NCBI RefSeq assembly: GCF_004114375.1
Contig: NZ_CP034692.1
Span: forward strand, 434,001-498,000
From: Halorubrum sp. BOL3-1
GTDB taxonomy: Archaea; Halobacteriota; Halobacteria; Halobacteriales; Haloferacaceae
Direction: 5' to 3'
Length of the DNA: 64,000 bases
A model generated the notes under the pieces. The model was not told where the DNA came from. It did no database searches and worked only from the letters and a program-made list of their open reading frames with translations. The stretch's first letter is position 1, and each line of letters starts with the position of its first letter. Of the stretch, positions 1-8,293 are shown piece after piece. A program made the translations under genes and the position numbers.

Positions 1-270
1 GGCCCGGTCGACCGGCGGCGTTTCGTCGCGACGCTGCTCGAACGCTTCGCGGACCTGACCGGCTCGCCCGAGGCGCTCGATCGGATCCTTCCGGCGTGGC
101 GCGAGCGAGCGGACACGATCGGTCGGCGCGTCCGGATCGACACCGGGGACGGGTTCGTGGAGGGCACCGCGGTCGACGTCGCGGAGCCGGGCGCGCTCGT
201 GGTCGACACCGGGGAGGGACGGCGGCGCGTCCACGCGGGCGACTGCGAACACCTCCGAGACGCGGAGTAA
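1..270 (+). CDS. birA: Biotin--protein ligase (BirA/BPL), C-terminal part
   Basis: This is the last 89 codons of a gene that begins before the window and stops with TAA. The visible protein starts mid-helix and contains a short C-terminal beta-barrel domain: GRRVRI, then a turn, then GTAVDVAEPGALVVDT and a final basic strand. That pattern is the C-terminal SH3-like domain of biotin ligases, which helps hold biotinyl-AMP and the acceptor protein. The catalytic domain lies outside the window, so the assignment rests on this tail alone. It is convergent with the universal stress gene 43 bp away. Confidence 0.7.
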   Translation, partial: GPVDRRRFVATLLERFADLTGSPEALDRILPAWRERADTIGRRVRIDTGDGFVEGTAVDVAEPGALVVDTGEGRRRVHAGDCEHLRDAE

Positions 271-313
271 GGGCTCTGAGACCTCGACACGCGGTGCGAC
301 TCGGTTCGTCCCG

Positions 314-868
314 CTATCCGGTTTCGGTGGCGTCGGAGGGGGCCCGATCCGGCTCGGCTGCGTCTGGGGTCGTAGCCGCCGGTTCGGTCTCGGTCGCCGG
401 TTCGGCCTCGGTCGCTGACTCGCCGTCGTCGTCACCGATCCGGACCGTCAACACCGGAACCGACGAGCCGCGGACGACCTTCTCCGCGACGCTCCCGAGG
501 AGGAGCCGGTCGATACCGCCCCGGCCGTGGGTCCCCATCACGACGAGATCGCAGTCCGCCTCCTCGGCGTCCGTGATGATCTCGCGGCTCGGAGACCCCT
601 CGACGACGGCCGTCTCGACATCGACGTCGCGGTCGGCGGCCAGCTCTCGCACCGTCGCGAGCGCCGCCTCGCCGTCGTCGTACAGCAGGTCGCCGACGCC
701 CTCCCACGTCGTCTCCATCGGCATCCCCGCGTACCGCGCGGTGTCGACCACGTAGATCGCGCGGACCGACGCCCCGTGGACCGCGGCGAGGTCGAGCGCG
801 TGACACACCGCCAGCTCCCCCTCCGAGGAGCCGTCGGTCGGAACCAGAATCCGGTCGTATAGGGGCAT
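314..868 (-). CDS. Universal stress protein, UspA family
   Basis: 184-residue cytoplasmic protein. The N-terminus MPLYDRILVPTDGS is the typical first strand of the Usp fold. Near residue 125-150 it has GTHGRGGIDRLLLGS followed by VPVLTV, the G-2x-G-9x-G(S) ATP-binding loop, so it is probably an ATP-binding Usp. A 35-residue acidic, Ala/Thr/Glu-rich tail follows the fold; it is low complexity and probably disordered. I chose the ATG at 868 because it puts the Usp strand at residue 3; an ATG five codons upstream (883) is also possible. The much longer reading upstream is not Usp-like. Confidence 0.9.
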   Translation of the reverse strand: MPLYDRILVPTDGSSEGELAVCHALDLAAVHGASVRAIYVVDTARYAGMPMETTWEGVGDLLYDDGEAALATVRELAADRDVDVETAVVEGSPSREIITDAEEADCDLVVMGTHGRGGIDRLLLGSVAEKVVRGSSVPVLTVRIGDDDGESATEAEPATETEPAATTPDAAEPDRAPSDATETG

Positions 869-1085
869 GTTCACGCGTACCATGATACCGGCGACGGATA
901 ACCCTTTGCGGTTCTTGCCGGTTTCTCGCCGTCGTCCGGGAACGGTCAGCAAACACGTCCAGTCCGACGGCGACGCCTGACCGGGCGCGGGGAGACCCGG
1001 TCCCGGCGCTCCGTCGTTCGTCACCAACACTCACGCCACGACGCGTCTCGCATCGCTTTTGCCGCCGCGTCGCGCACTACGGGTA

Positions 1086-2288
1086 ATGAGTTACCGGATC
1101 GGACTCGTCGGCAAACCCTCGGTGGGAAAGTCGACGTTCTTCAACGCCGCGACGATGAACGACGTGCCGGAGGGCGCGTACCCGTTCACCACCATCGACC
1201 CGACCGTCGGCGAGGCGTACGTCCGCGTCGACTGCGCCGCCCCCGAGTTCGACGAGACTTGTACGCCGAGCGTCGGCGTCTGCCGCGAGGGAACCCGGTT
1301 CGTTCCGGTGAAGCTCGTCGACGTCGCCGGTCTCGTCCCGGGCGCCCACGAGGGCCGCGGACTCGGCAACCAGTTCCTCACCGACCTCAACGAGACCGAC
1401 GTGCTGATCCACGTCGTCGACTTCTCCGGGAAGACCGACATCGAGGGCGAGGCGACCGAGGGCCACGACCCGCGCGAGGACATCGACTTCCTAGAGGAGG
1501 AGCTCGACGCGTGGTACCTCGACGTGTTAGAGAAGGGCCTCGAGAAGTTCGAGACGCGCTACCACGGCGCCGACGCCGCGATCGAAGCGGAGCTCGCGGA
1601 CCAGATGTCCGCGTTCGGCACGGATAAAGACCGGATGAAACGGACGATCCTCGCGCAGGGGCTCGAACTCGACCCCGAGACGTGGGACGAGACCGACAGG
1701 ATCGAGTTGGCACGCGAGATCCGCAAGCGGACGAAGCCGATGGTGATCGCCGCGAACAAGATGGACACGCCCGAGGCACAGACCAACTGGGAGGAGATAA
1801 CGACGGACCCCGACTACGACCACCTGTCTTTCGTCCCCGCCTCCGCCCACGCGGAGAAGGCGCTGAAGAACGCGGACGACGAGGGCGTCGTCGACTACAC
1901 GCCCGGCTCCGCTCACTTCGACGTCGTCGGCGACGTCTCCGGCGAGCAGGCGGCGGGTCTCGACCAGATAAGCGAGTTCGTCGACGAGTACGACGGGACC
2001 GGCGTCCAGGCGGCGCTCGAAGCGGCGGTCTTCGACGTTTTGGGCTGTATCGCCGTCTTCCCCGGCTCCGCGAACGGGAGCAGTGACGAAAAAGGCGTCT
2101 TCCGCGACTGTTTCATCCTCCCCGAGGGGTCGACCACCGAGGATTTCGCGTACCACATCCACTCGGACATCGGCGAGGGACTCCTCCACGGCACCGACTG
2201 CCGGAGCGGCCGGCAGGTCGGGACCGACAGCGAACTCAGTCACCGGGACGTGATCGAACTGATCTCGACGAAGCAGGCGGCGCCCTGA
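1086..2288 (+). CDS. OBG/YchF-type redox-regulated NTPase (archaeal form)
   Basis: 400-residue P-loop protein of the OBG GTPase family, which associates with ribosomes and can bind ATP or GTP. The G1 loop is GKPSVGKST at residues 8-16, G3 is DVAGLVPGAHEG near 90, and NKMD (G4) is near 230. A TGS-like domain forms the last 70 residues (VFRDCFILPEGST followed by YHIHSDIGEGLLHG). The start is the ATG at 1086, which directly precedes the first strand SYRIGLVG; the open frame extends nine codons upstream without family-like sequence. It is convergent with the restriction-modification gene, with only 34 bp between the stops. Confidence 0.92.
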   Translation: MSYRIGLVGKPSVGKSTFFNAATMNDVPEGAYPFTTIDPTVGEAYVRVDCAAPEFDETCTPSVGVCREGTRFVPVKLVDVAGLVPGAHEGRGLGNQFLTDLNETDVLIHVVDFSGKTDIEGEATEGHDPREDIDFLEEELDAWYLDVLEKGLEKFETRYHGADAAIEAELADQMSAFGTDKDRMKRTILAQGLELDPETWDETDRIELAREIRKRTKPMVIAANKMDTPEAQTNWEEITTDPDYDHLSFVPASAHAEKALKNADDEGVVDYTPGSAHFDVVGDVSGEQAAGLDQISEFVDEYDGTGVQAALEAAVFDVLGCIAVFPGSANGSSDEKGVFRDCFILPEGSTTEDFAYHIHSDIGEGLLHGTDCRSGRQVGTDSELSHRDVIELISTKQAAP

Positions 2289-2322
2289 CGACCGGTTGTC
2301 GCCCCACGCGCCTCTCACTCGG

Positions 2323-5300
2323 CTAGAACGGCGCGGTCTCGTCTCCGTCTCGCTCCGTCTCGGGACCGAACCCGACCTCCGGCACCGGATCGTCTCCTTC
2401 GGCCTCCGCGACCGTGTCCGGTACGGGCTCGTACCCGTCCGGACCGTACCGGGCGAACTCGCGGTCGTACGTCTGGAGGTACCGGACCTGTTCCGAGCGC
2501 AGCCCGTATATCGAGCCGAGAAGGAACTCGACCTCGTCGACGATCTCTTTCACGCCGCGTTCTCCCCGGTAGCCGATGTCACCGCTCGACTCGACGTGCC
2601 GGCTCAGTCCCTCCTCGAGGAGGTCGGCGTAGTGCCGAATCAGCGGCTGCCAGGGAGCGACCGACGACCGCGCCGGGGCCGGAAACCGTCGGAACCGACC
2701 CTTCCCGAAGTCCTGCATGTTCCCGTAGGTCATGTGGTAGCTGTACAGGAGAGAGCTGTTCGCCGCCAGATACGCGAAATCACGCGTGGTCTCGTTCGGG
2801 AAGCAGTACTCTTTCATGTTGTTCAGGCCGTCGCCGCCTCTGGTCGCCACCAGCCAGTAGTTGAACGAGCGACGGTGACGGACGCGGTACGACGACTCGT
2901 CGACCTCCCAGTCTCCGATCTTCTTCGGCGCGTCGGAGAGGGCTTCGAGAACGCCGCGTTTCGTCTCGCCGCCCACCTTCGGAAACACGTCGAACCTCTC
3001 GCCCCGACTACCCCCGATGCGATCGCGTAAGATCAGGTCCGTGACCGGACTCAGCTCGTGTTCCCTGATAGTTGTCTCGCGAGACTCGGCGGAGAACCGC
3101 AGGAAGTCGCTCGAACGGATCCCCTGAGCCGGTCCCTCCGAGTGCTCCGGATCCCGATCGCCCGCGCCGACCGGCCGTCCGGTAATGATCGTCGGATTGA
3201 TTTCGACGCGGCTTCCCGAGCGGTTGAACACCTGCGACGGTCGTCGAGCAAACGAGGATATCTCGGCCGATTCGAAGTCGTCCGCGATGAGGTCGTGTTC
3301 GGCCCCCCGCTCGCTGCTCGACAGCACGCCCACAGTCACGATGTTTCCGAAGAAGCCGTCCGAGGACAACAGGTGGAGTTCCCGTTCGATGAAGTTGCCC
3401 GAGACCTCCCCGCTGCGTAGCTCCTCGTACCCCCCGCCCGTCTTCATCGGCGTCAGGAGGCGCTTCTCGCTGTCGGTGAGCAGGTCGCCGTACGGGGGGT
3501 TTCCGAGGACGACGTCGAAATCGAGCGTGTACCCCGAGTCGGTCTCCGTGACCGCTTCCGGGAATTCGGCGATCCAGTGGAACGGTTTCCCCTTGATATC
3601 CGCCAAATCAAGCGGAAGCGGCTGTCTCTCGACCTCCGAGAAGACGATGTCGTCGTCCAGTACGGTTCCGAGGTCGCGATCGAGTCCGCCCCGCGCCTCG
3701 TCGGACCGCGTTTTGAGCGTCCTCTCGCGTTCGCCCACGTCCAAGTTCGCCGTGGTCCCGGTGTGGTATACGTCGAAGCCGGCGGATTCGAGGGAGGACC
3801 GCTGTTCCGCCGAGAACTCGCCGCCTCCGGCCGGTCTCGCTTTGATGTGTTGAACGCTCGGATAGACGTTCTCGGAGTCCGCTATCGACCCGACGAGGCG
3901 ACGGAGTTGCTCACGGCTTTCGACACCGTCGTCCACCGTCGTCTCGGAGAGCAGCGAAATGTACTTCTCGTTGAGTTCCGGCCGGATGTCCTGCGTCAAG
4001 CGATCGTTGATCTCTTCGCGGGCGTTCGACCCGGCGTCCGCGTCGAACTTGTACTCCAGCCGCCGTCTCTCGACCTCGGTAATGTCGTCGTTCCAGACGT
4101 CGATTCGGTTGATACTGCCGGTGACGGGAAACCCTATCAGCGCGTTCCCGTGCGCGACGTTCATGTCGACGTTCGGGAGCCGCGCGTACGACTCTTCCCA
4201 GCCGTTGTCTTCGACGATCTTGAGCCACACGCGTAGACGAGCGATCTCGGTGGCGGCTTCGTGGACGTCGACGCCGAAGACGCTGGTCAACGCGAGTTCG
4301 CGTTTCGCCTCGTACCGCCGCTGTGCGGACGGCTCGTCTCCGTCGGCGAGTCCGGTGAGCAGTTTGATCTGCGCGCGGTGTAGCCGGTCCATGGCCGTCG
4401 TGAGGAAGTGACCGGAGCCGCACGCGGGGTCGACCACTCGGAGGTCCGTGACGCTCTCTACTGCCGCCTCTATCACCTCCGGTTCGTCGAACGGGACCTC
4501 GACCTCCGCGGATCCCTCGTCCCGCTGGAGCACGAGCCTCTTCTGTGCCGAGAAGTAGTCGAGTATCCCTCCCAGATCCAGCCGGTCCAAGCGGCTCCGA
4601 ACGACCTCCCTCTCGTCCGCGTCGTCGAACCGATCGAGGACGACGTCGGAGACGGCCGCTTCGATCGCCGGTTCGACGGTGCTCTCCGTTATCCGCTCCG
4701 TGATGTCAGTCGGCGTGTATATCGCCCCCAACTCCTCCTTCTGTAGTCCGACGTCGGGCTTCGCGCCGAGGTGATTGATAACCTTCTCGAAGACGGTACC
4801 GATGATCGACGGGTCGAGGGTTCCGTTCGTCGTCAGCGAGTCCCCTCCCTCCATGTCTCCCTCGATAAGCTCTAAGATGATCCGCTTCAAGATCCTGTTT
4901 TCCACGTCGTACTCCGCCTCGTTCGGAACGGCGGAACGGAACAGTCCGCCGTTGAGATACGGAATCCGATCGTGCCACGAGTCCGGATCTCGCAGGTCCG
5001 GAAGCCGCTCCTCTTTCGGCGTGTTCAACAGGTTTGCGAACAGCGGTCGGATCTCGGACTCGTAGAGGCTGAGCGGGGGTTCCGACTCCTCGTACCGCTC
5101 GACCCGTCCGGCCAAGAACCCGTATTCGATCGCGTCGACGTCCCGCTCTTCGAGGAGCCTGATGAAGAGGAGCCGATTCACGAGCGTGAGCGTGAACATC
5201 CGCCGTTCGGACTCCGGAGTCGAACTGTCCGGCGGGGAGACGGACGAGAGGAGGTTCGTCTCGAACGAGTGAGTCGTCCCCTCGCCGAAGAGCAGCTCGA

Positions 5301-6087
5301 TGTACAGGTCGTAAAACTCCTCGATGTCGCGTCGCCGCTGCTCCCGTCGCTCTCGGGGAGCCTGTCGCAGACGCCGATCGAGACTCGCTCGCCCGAACTG
5401 CGCGTCGAACCCGACGGTCGTCCAGCCCGGCTCGCGTCGAGGGCTCGGAAGGCGATCGAGCGCGGCCGCCGCGTCACCGGATCCGGACGCCGCCAGCGTG
5501 ACGTCTTCTACCGCGTCGCGCACGGCGTTGACGTCGGTCCCCCCCCTGCTCACCTCGACGTCCGAGGGAAGGATCGCCTCGTCTAGGTACCCTAAGTCGA
5601 CGGCCGTGGCCAACAGCGCCTGACGGGTGTCTATCGCGGAGATGACCGGATACCGGGTGAAGTCCCCCTGCGCTTCGGCCCTGTGTAACCGCCACACGAC
5701 CCCGTCCGTGGCGATGCCGTAGTTCTCGTCTCTGAACGCACCGATGTACTCTTCGAGGTCTTCGCTCGCCTCGGCTATCTTCCCTATCGATTTCGCTTCA
5801 CCGACGACGGGCGCGTCCACGTTCGTGATCTGGAAGTCGGGGTACGTCACGCTCGGGCCGGTCTGGTCTTTCGGCTGACCGTTGACCCGGAGGTCGGCCG
5901 CTTCGAGTATCGGGTGTACGAGCGTCTCTTCGGTGACCGTCTCCGATTCGCACCCGATGTCGAAGTCGCTGAGGGGTCGTTCGCCGGTGAGGATCGCTTC
6001 GAACGCCTGCGGATCGACCTCGTTCCGAAGTTCGGTGACGAACGCCTCGAAGGCCGCTCTGACCGCCGAGTTCGGTGTGTCGGTCAT
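2323..6087 (-). CDS. Single-chain restriction-modification enzyme, Eco57I / type IIG-like
   Basis: 1254-residue protein that joins a nuclease and an N6-adenine methyltransferase. Residues 83-99 contain PD-x12-EAK (D84, E97, K99), the PD-(D/E)xK nuclease core. Methylase parts follow: YTP at 457-459 (motif X-like), DPACGSGHF at 553-561 (motif I, AdoMet) and NPPYGD at 863-868 (motif IV, catalytic). The last 300 residues would hold the target-recognition region. All motifs are intact and there is no frameshift, so it is probably active. No separate methylase, specificity subunit or BREX gene is nearby. Codon use is less GC-biased than in neighbours, suggesting transfer. It could also be described as a PglX-like methylase, but the N-terminal nuclease favours type IIG. 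Confidence 0.88.
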   Translation of the reverse strand: MTDTPNSAVRAAFEAFVTELRNEVDPQAFEAILTGERPLSDFDIGCESETVTEETLVHPILEAADLRVNGQPKDQTGPSVTYPDFQITNVDAPVVGEAKSIGKIAEASEDLEEYIGAFRDENYGIATDGVVWRLHRAEAQGDFTRYPVISAIDTRQALLATAVDLGYLDEAILPSDVEVSRGGTDVNAVRDAVEDVTLAASGSGDAAAALDRLPSPRREPGWTTVGFDAQFGRASLDRRLRQAPRERREQRRRDIEEFYDLYIELLFGEGTTHSFETNLLSSVSPPDSSTPESERRMFTLTLVNRLLFIRLLEERDVDAIEYGFLAGRVERYEESEPPLSLYESEIRPLFANLLNTPKEERLPDLRDPDSWHDRIPYLNGGLFRSAVPNEAEYDVENRILKRIILELIEGDMEGGDSLTTNGTLDPSIIGTVFEKVINHLGAKPDVGLQKEELGAIYTPTDITERITESTVEPAIEAAVSDVVLDRFDDADEREVVRSRLDRLDLGGILDYFSAQKRLVLQRDEGSAEVEVPFDEPEVIEAAVESVTDLRVVDPACGSGHFLTTAMDRLHRAQIKLLTGLADGDEPSAQRRYEAKRELALTSVFGVDVHEAATEIARLRVWLKIVEDNGWEESYARLPNVDMNVAHGNALIGFPVTGSINRIDVWNDDITEVERRRLEYKFDADAGSNAREEINDRLTQDIRPELNEKYISLLSETTVDDGVESREQLRRLVGSIADSENVYPSVQHIKARPAGGGEFSAEQRSSLESAGFDVYHTGTTANLDVGERERTLKTRSDEARGGLDRDLGTVLDDDIVFSEVERQPLPLDLADIKGKPFHWIAEFPEAVTETDSGYTLDFDVVLGNPPYGDLLTDSEKRLLTPMKTGGGYEELRSGEVSGNFIERELHLLSSDGFFGNIVTVGVLSSSERGAEHDLIADDFESAEISSFARRPSQVFNRSGSRVEINPTIITGRPVGAGDRDPEHSEGPAQGIRSSDFLRFSAESRETTIREHELSPVTDLILRDRIGGSRGERFDVFPKVGGETKRGVLEALSDAPKKIGDWEVDESSYRVRHRRSFNYWLVATRGGDGLNNMKEYCFPNETTRDFAYLAANSSLLYSYHMTYGNMQDFGKGRFRRFPAPARSSVAPWQPLIRHYADLLEEGLSRHVESSGDIGYRGERGVKEIVDEVEFLLGSIYGLRSEQVRYLQTYDREFARYGPDGYEPVPDTVAEAEGDDPVPEVGFGPETERDGDETAPF

Positions 6088-6300
6088 ACCACCGCACGGG
6101 GGGGCGCCGGGGGCTCCGAGAGATCCATTCGGTACGGCGGTTCCGCCGGACTCGTCTTAGTCCTACTGTTGGCGTCGACTCCGCCGGCCGAATCGGGAGA
6201 CTGTCGGTCCCACGTCGCTCGCTACGACGAAGCCGACGCTGTGACCGACATCCCGAATCCCCGGCCGCTCGGCTATACGCTGCTGATCTCGTCACGACTA

Positions 6301-6666
6301 CGACCGCCGAAGCCCCAGCCGGGGAGCGGGCGCACGCTCGCTGTGGTCCTCAGTCGCTCGCTGCGCTCGTTCTTTCCGGTCCCTGCGTCACCTGCGCCCG
6401 CTCCCCGGCTGCCCCTTCGAGTCCCACCCGACCGCGACCGCACCTCACGCCTCCCCAGCCTCGTCACCGGCCCTACGCGCCGGTTACAAGCGAGAGCTTC
6501 GCTCTCGCCCTGTCGCTGGCACTCTCCGCTTCGCTCCGGGAGCCAGCGACTCCCTCGCGCGGCGCTGTCGCCGGCGGCTTCTCCGCCGGCTATCAGAGAG
6601 GCCTTCGGTCTCTCCCTACTCGCGGCCGCCGGTGGCGGCCGCTCCCAGGCGCGCGTCACCGCACGG
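6301..6666 (+). repeat. Dispersed multi-hairpin repeat, copy A (longest)
   Basis: Non-coding GC-rich element. It begins near GCCGAAGCCCCAGCC, has a core near 6410-6475 (CTGCCCCTTCGAGTCCCACC, then CCTCACGCCTCCCCAGCCTC), and ends near GGCGCGCGTCACCGCA. Between core and end there are at least four short perfect hairpins, for example GAGAGCTTCGCTCTC and GCCGCCGGTGGCGGC. The same order of blocks occurs at 10156-10308, 54321-54625 and 61636-61900. The 200 bp before it (6088-6300) hold the promoter side of the restriction gene and nothing else I can name. Confidence 0.75.
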
Positions 6667-6726
6667 CGGATCACGTATCTTTACGACGTGCGAACCATGC
6701 GAGAGATCCGCGTCTCCGATCAGCTA

Positions 6727-7068
6727 TTACCGGCCGGGAGCCAACGACACCCCATGGAACGGACCGTGACGGTCGAGCCTGAGATCGGACTCCACGCGCG
6801 ACCCGCCTCGAAGCTGGTACAGACGGCGAACCGGTTCGACGTCGGTCGACTCGCAGGCCGGGCAGGCGAACGCGCCGCGGTCCAAATCCGTCGGCTCGAC
6901 GAAGTAGTGGCCCTTCCGGCAGCGCCCGCCGTCCCGAATGCCGCCCGTGCCAAGTGAGACGTTCTTGACGTTGTACTTCGGGCAGTGGTAGGTCCCGTCG
7001 CCGGCTCGCTTCGCCGACGCGAAGTAGCGCCCGTTCGTACAGCTACCCCCGTTGTCGAAGGGATCCAT
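6727..7068 (-). CDS. Small duplicated zinc-ribbon-like protein with a chimeric tail
   Basis: 113 residues from the ATG at 7068. The protein is an internal duplication: GGSCTNGRYF ... GTYHCP and GGRCRKGHYF ... GAFACPAC. The second unit keeps a C-x(n)-CPAC zinc-binding pattern; the first has CPKY, with one cysteine missing. After STDVEP the reading frame crosses into the antisense of the HPr fragment, so the last 30 or so residues are not original. A TATA-like box (GTATAAATT at 7091-7099) sits 28 bp upstream of the ATG, which supports this leaderless start. Function unknown. Confidence 0.6.
   Translation of the reverse strand: MDPFDNGGSCTNGRYFASAKRAGDGTYHCPKYNVKNVSLGTGGIRDGGRCRKGHYFVEPTDLDRGAFACPACESTDVEPVRRLYQLRGGSRVESDLRLDRHGPFHGVSLAPGR
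6754..6840 (+). pseudogene. ptsH: HPr phosphocarrier (PTS), 5' fragment only
   Basis: The first 29 codons read MERTVTVEPEIGLHARPASK and continue to ANRFD. This is the N-terminus of HPr, including the phosphorylatable histidine in GLHARPASK (H14). A full HPr is about 85-90 residues, but homology ends at about 6840, where the sequence becomes the 3' end of an oppositely oriented zinc-binding gene. The frame then runs on with unrelated residues to 6957. Without the rest of the fold it cannot work as a phosphocarrier. Haloarchaeal HPr serves a fructose-type PTS; no other PTS gene is in the window. Confidence 0.75.
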
Positions 7069-7090
7069 ACAGCGGGTGACGGCGAACTGG

Positions 7091-7099
7091 GTATAAATT
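7091..7099 (-). promoter_or_regulatory. TATA-like box for the zinc-ribbon gene
   Basis: Read on the minus strand the box is AATTTATAC, centred about 28 bp upstream of the ATG at 7068. This is the spacing expected for a leaderless archaeal transcript. Confidence 0.5.
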
Positions 7100-7259
7100 G
7101 CTTCGTGGCAGTTATTCAATTATATCGAAACGACGTGGCGACAGACCTGTTCATGCCCGGGTAGATCTCAGTAGAACAAATACGCCGTCTTCGCTGTCAC
7201 ATTTCTCGACGACGAACTCCGCTCTCAGACTTATTATTATCGGGTAGTAGAAGACCGAA

Positions 7260-7290
7260 ATTGGTGGCTGGGGAGTCCCAGCCCACCAAT
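7260..7290. other. Strong hairpin between tRNA-Ile and the accessory region
   Basis: The arms are ATTGGTGGCTGGG and CCCAGCCCACCAAT, separated by four bases, giving a 13-bp stem with a single bulge. It lies 33 bp beyond the tRNA-Ile 3' end. It could be a processing or termination structure for the tRNA transcript, or the end of a small mobile element. A short open frame here (7151-7333) overlaps the tRNA and is not convincing. Confidence 0.5.
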
Positions 7291-7322
7291 CCCGCACGGC
7301 CAAAGACCATGCGCGTTGTAGG

Positions 7323-7396
7323 TGGGCCAACACGGATTTGAACCGCGGACCTCCCGGTTATCAGCCGAGCGCTCAACCTGACTGAGCTATTGGCCC
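7323..7396 (-). tRNA. tRNA-Ile (anticodon GAT)
   Basis: 74-nt cloverleaf. The acceptor stem is GGGCCAA paired with TTGGCCC, with discriminator A. The D-arm is AGCTCAGTCAGGTTGAGCGC with the usual box A, the anticodon loop is CTGATAAC (anticodon GAT), and the T-arm contains GGTTCAAATCC. CCA is not encoded. No intron is needed to fold it. A TTAAAAT box on the same strand about 35 bp upstream (7429-7438) is a likely promoter. The 3' end faces the accessory region, the usual orientation for tRNA-targeted integration. Confidence 0.97.
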
Positions 7397-7499
7397 AGAT
7401 GAGCGCATTCAGTCGTTGCGCGGGTAGGATTTTAAGGGTTTCCTTTCGGGAGCCGCCCGCCGTGTGGCGGTTTCACGGACGTTCGCGAGGCCCGCGCAG

Positions 7500-8120
7500 T
7501 CAGTCGGTTCCCTTCTGATCTTCCTCTTCGACGGTGAAATCCACGTCGACGACGTCCTCGTCCGCCGACGCGCCGCCGGAGTCCGCGTCTCCCGCAACGC
7601 CGCCGTCGTCTCCGTCGCCGGAGAACCCGTCCGGACCGCCGTCGGGACCGCCGCCGGGGAAGCCGCCGCCGCCCATGGTGAAGCCGCCCTCGCCGTCGTT
7701 CGGGAAGCCGCCGATGTAGACGTTCCCCGAGAGGAAGCCGTCCGTCTCGCGTTCGATGTACGGGACGACGACGTACTTTTTCAAGGCCATCCGGATCGGA
7801 ACCCGCGAGAGCGGGAGCGCGAGCAGGAAGCCGACCGCGTCGGTGACGAGTCCCGGCGTGAGCAGGAACGCGCCCGCGGCGATCAGTAGGCCGCCGTCGA
7901 GCAGTTCGTCGGTCGGCGGCGCCCCGCGCGCCAGCTTCCGCTGGATACGCGCGAGGGTGGCGCGCCCCTCGGCGCGCAGGAGGAGCATCCCGAGGACGGC
8001 CGTCAACACGACGAGCGCGACCGTCGCGGGCCACCCGAGCCGCGTCGCGACCACGATCAGGAACAGCGCGTCGACCAGGGGGACGACGAGCAGCAGCGCG
8101 AGCAGCGTTCGCGGGCGCAT
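7500..8120 (-). CDS. FxsA-family membrane protein
   Basis: 206 residues. The first 60 residues form two membrane helices (LLALLLVVPLVDALFLIVVATRLG and the next), followed by a cytoplasmic stretch and two further hydrophobic segments around 95-125 that include TPGLVTDAVGFLLALP. This matches FxsA, a small membrane family named from the phage-exclusion suppressor of E. coli. Residues 140-206 are Gly/Asp/Pro-rich, low complexity and probably disordered. I use the ATG at 8120 because it begins the first helix; a start nine codons earlier adds only basic residues. It is divergent from the DUF1405 gene, with 173 bp between. Confidence 0.85.
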   Translation of the reverse strand: MRPRTLLALLLVVPLVDALFLIVVATRLGWPATVALVVLTAVLGMLLLRAEGRATLARIQRKLARGAPPTDELLDGGLLIAAGAFLLTPGLVTDAVGFLLALPLSRVPIRMALKKYVVVPYIERETDGFLSGNVYIGGFPNDGEGGFTMGGGGFPGGGPDGGPDGFSGDGDDGGVAGDADSGGASADEDVVDVDFTVEEEDQKGTD

Positions 8121-8293
8121 ACCCCCGCTTTTCCGCCGGGTGCCCATAGCCCTTTTTGTCGCGGCCGCCGGTCACCCCCGATATCGCGGTCGCGCGTCGG
8201 AGGTTCCGTCGCCGGTCCCCGTCTCGCCCCCGCGTCGCCGGGTGCGTCCGCCGCGACCGCCACGGCTTTGCCCGCCCGGTCCGAGCCGGGGAT

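Noticed and set aside
6425-6445. T-arm-like CTTCGAGTCCC in the repeat core, suggesting a tRNA-derived element
   Set aside because: There is no cloverleaf around it and copies B and C change the motif.
5914-6957. 347-codon plus-strand frame running from the restriction gene through repeat A into HPr
   Set aside because: It reads antisense restriction gene, then repeat, then the HPr fragment; only the HPr part from 6754 is meaningful.
7151-7333. 60-codon minus-strand frame
   Set aside because: It overlaps the tRNA-Ile 3' end and the hairpin; no conservation signal or suitable start context.
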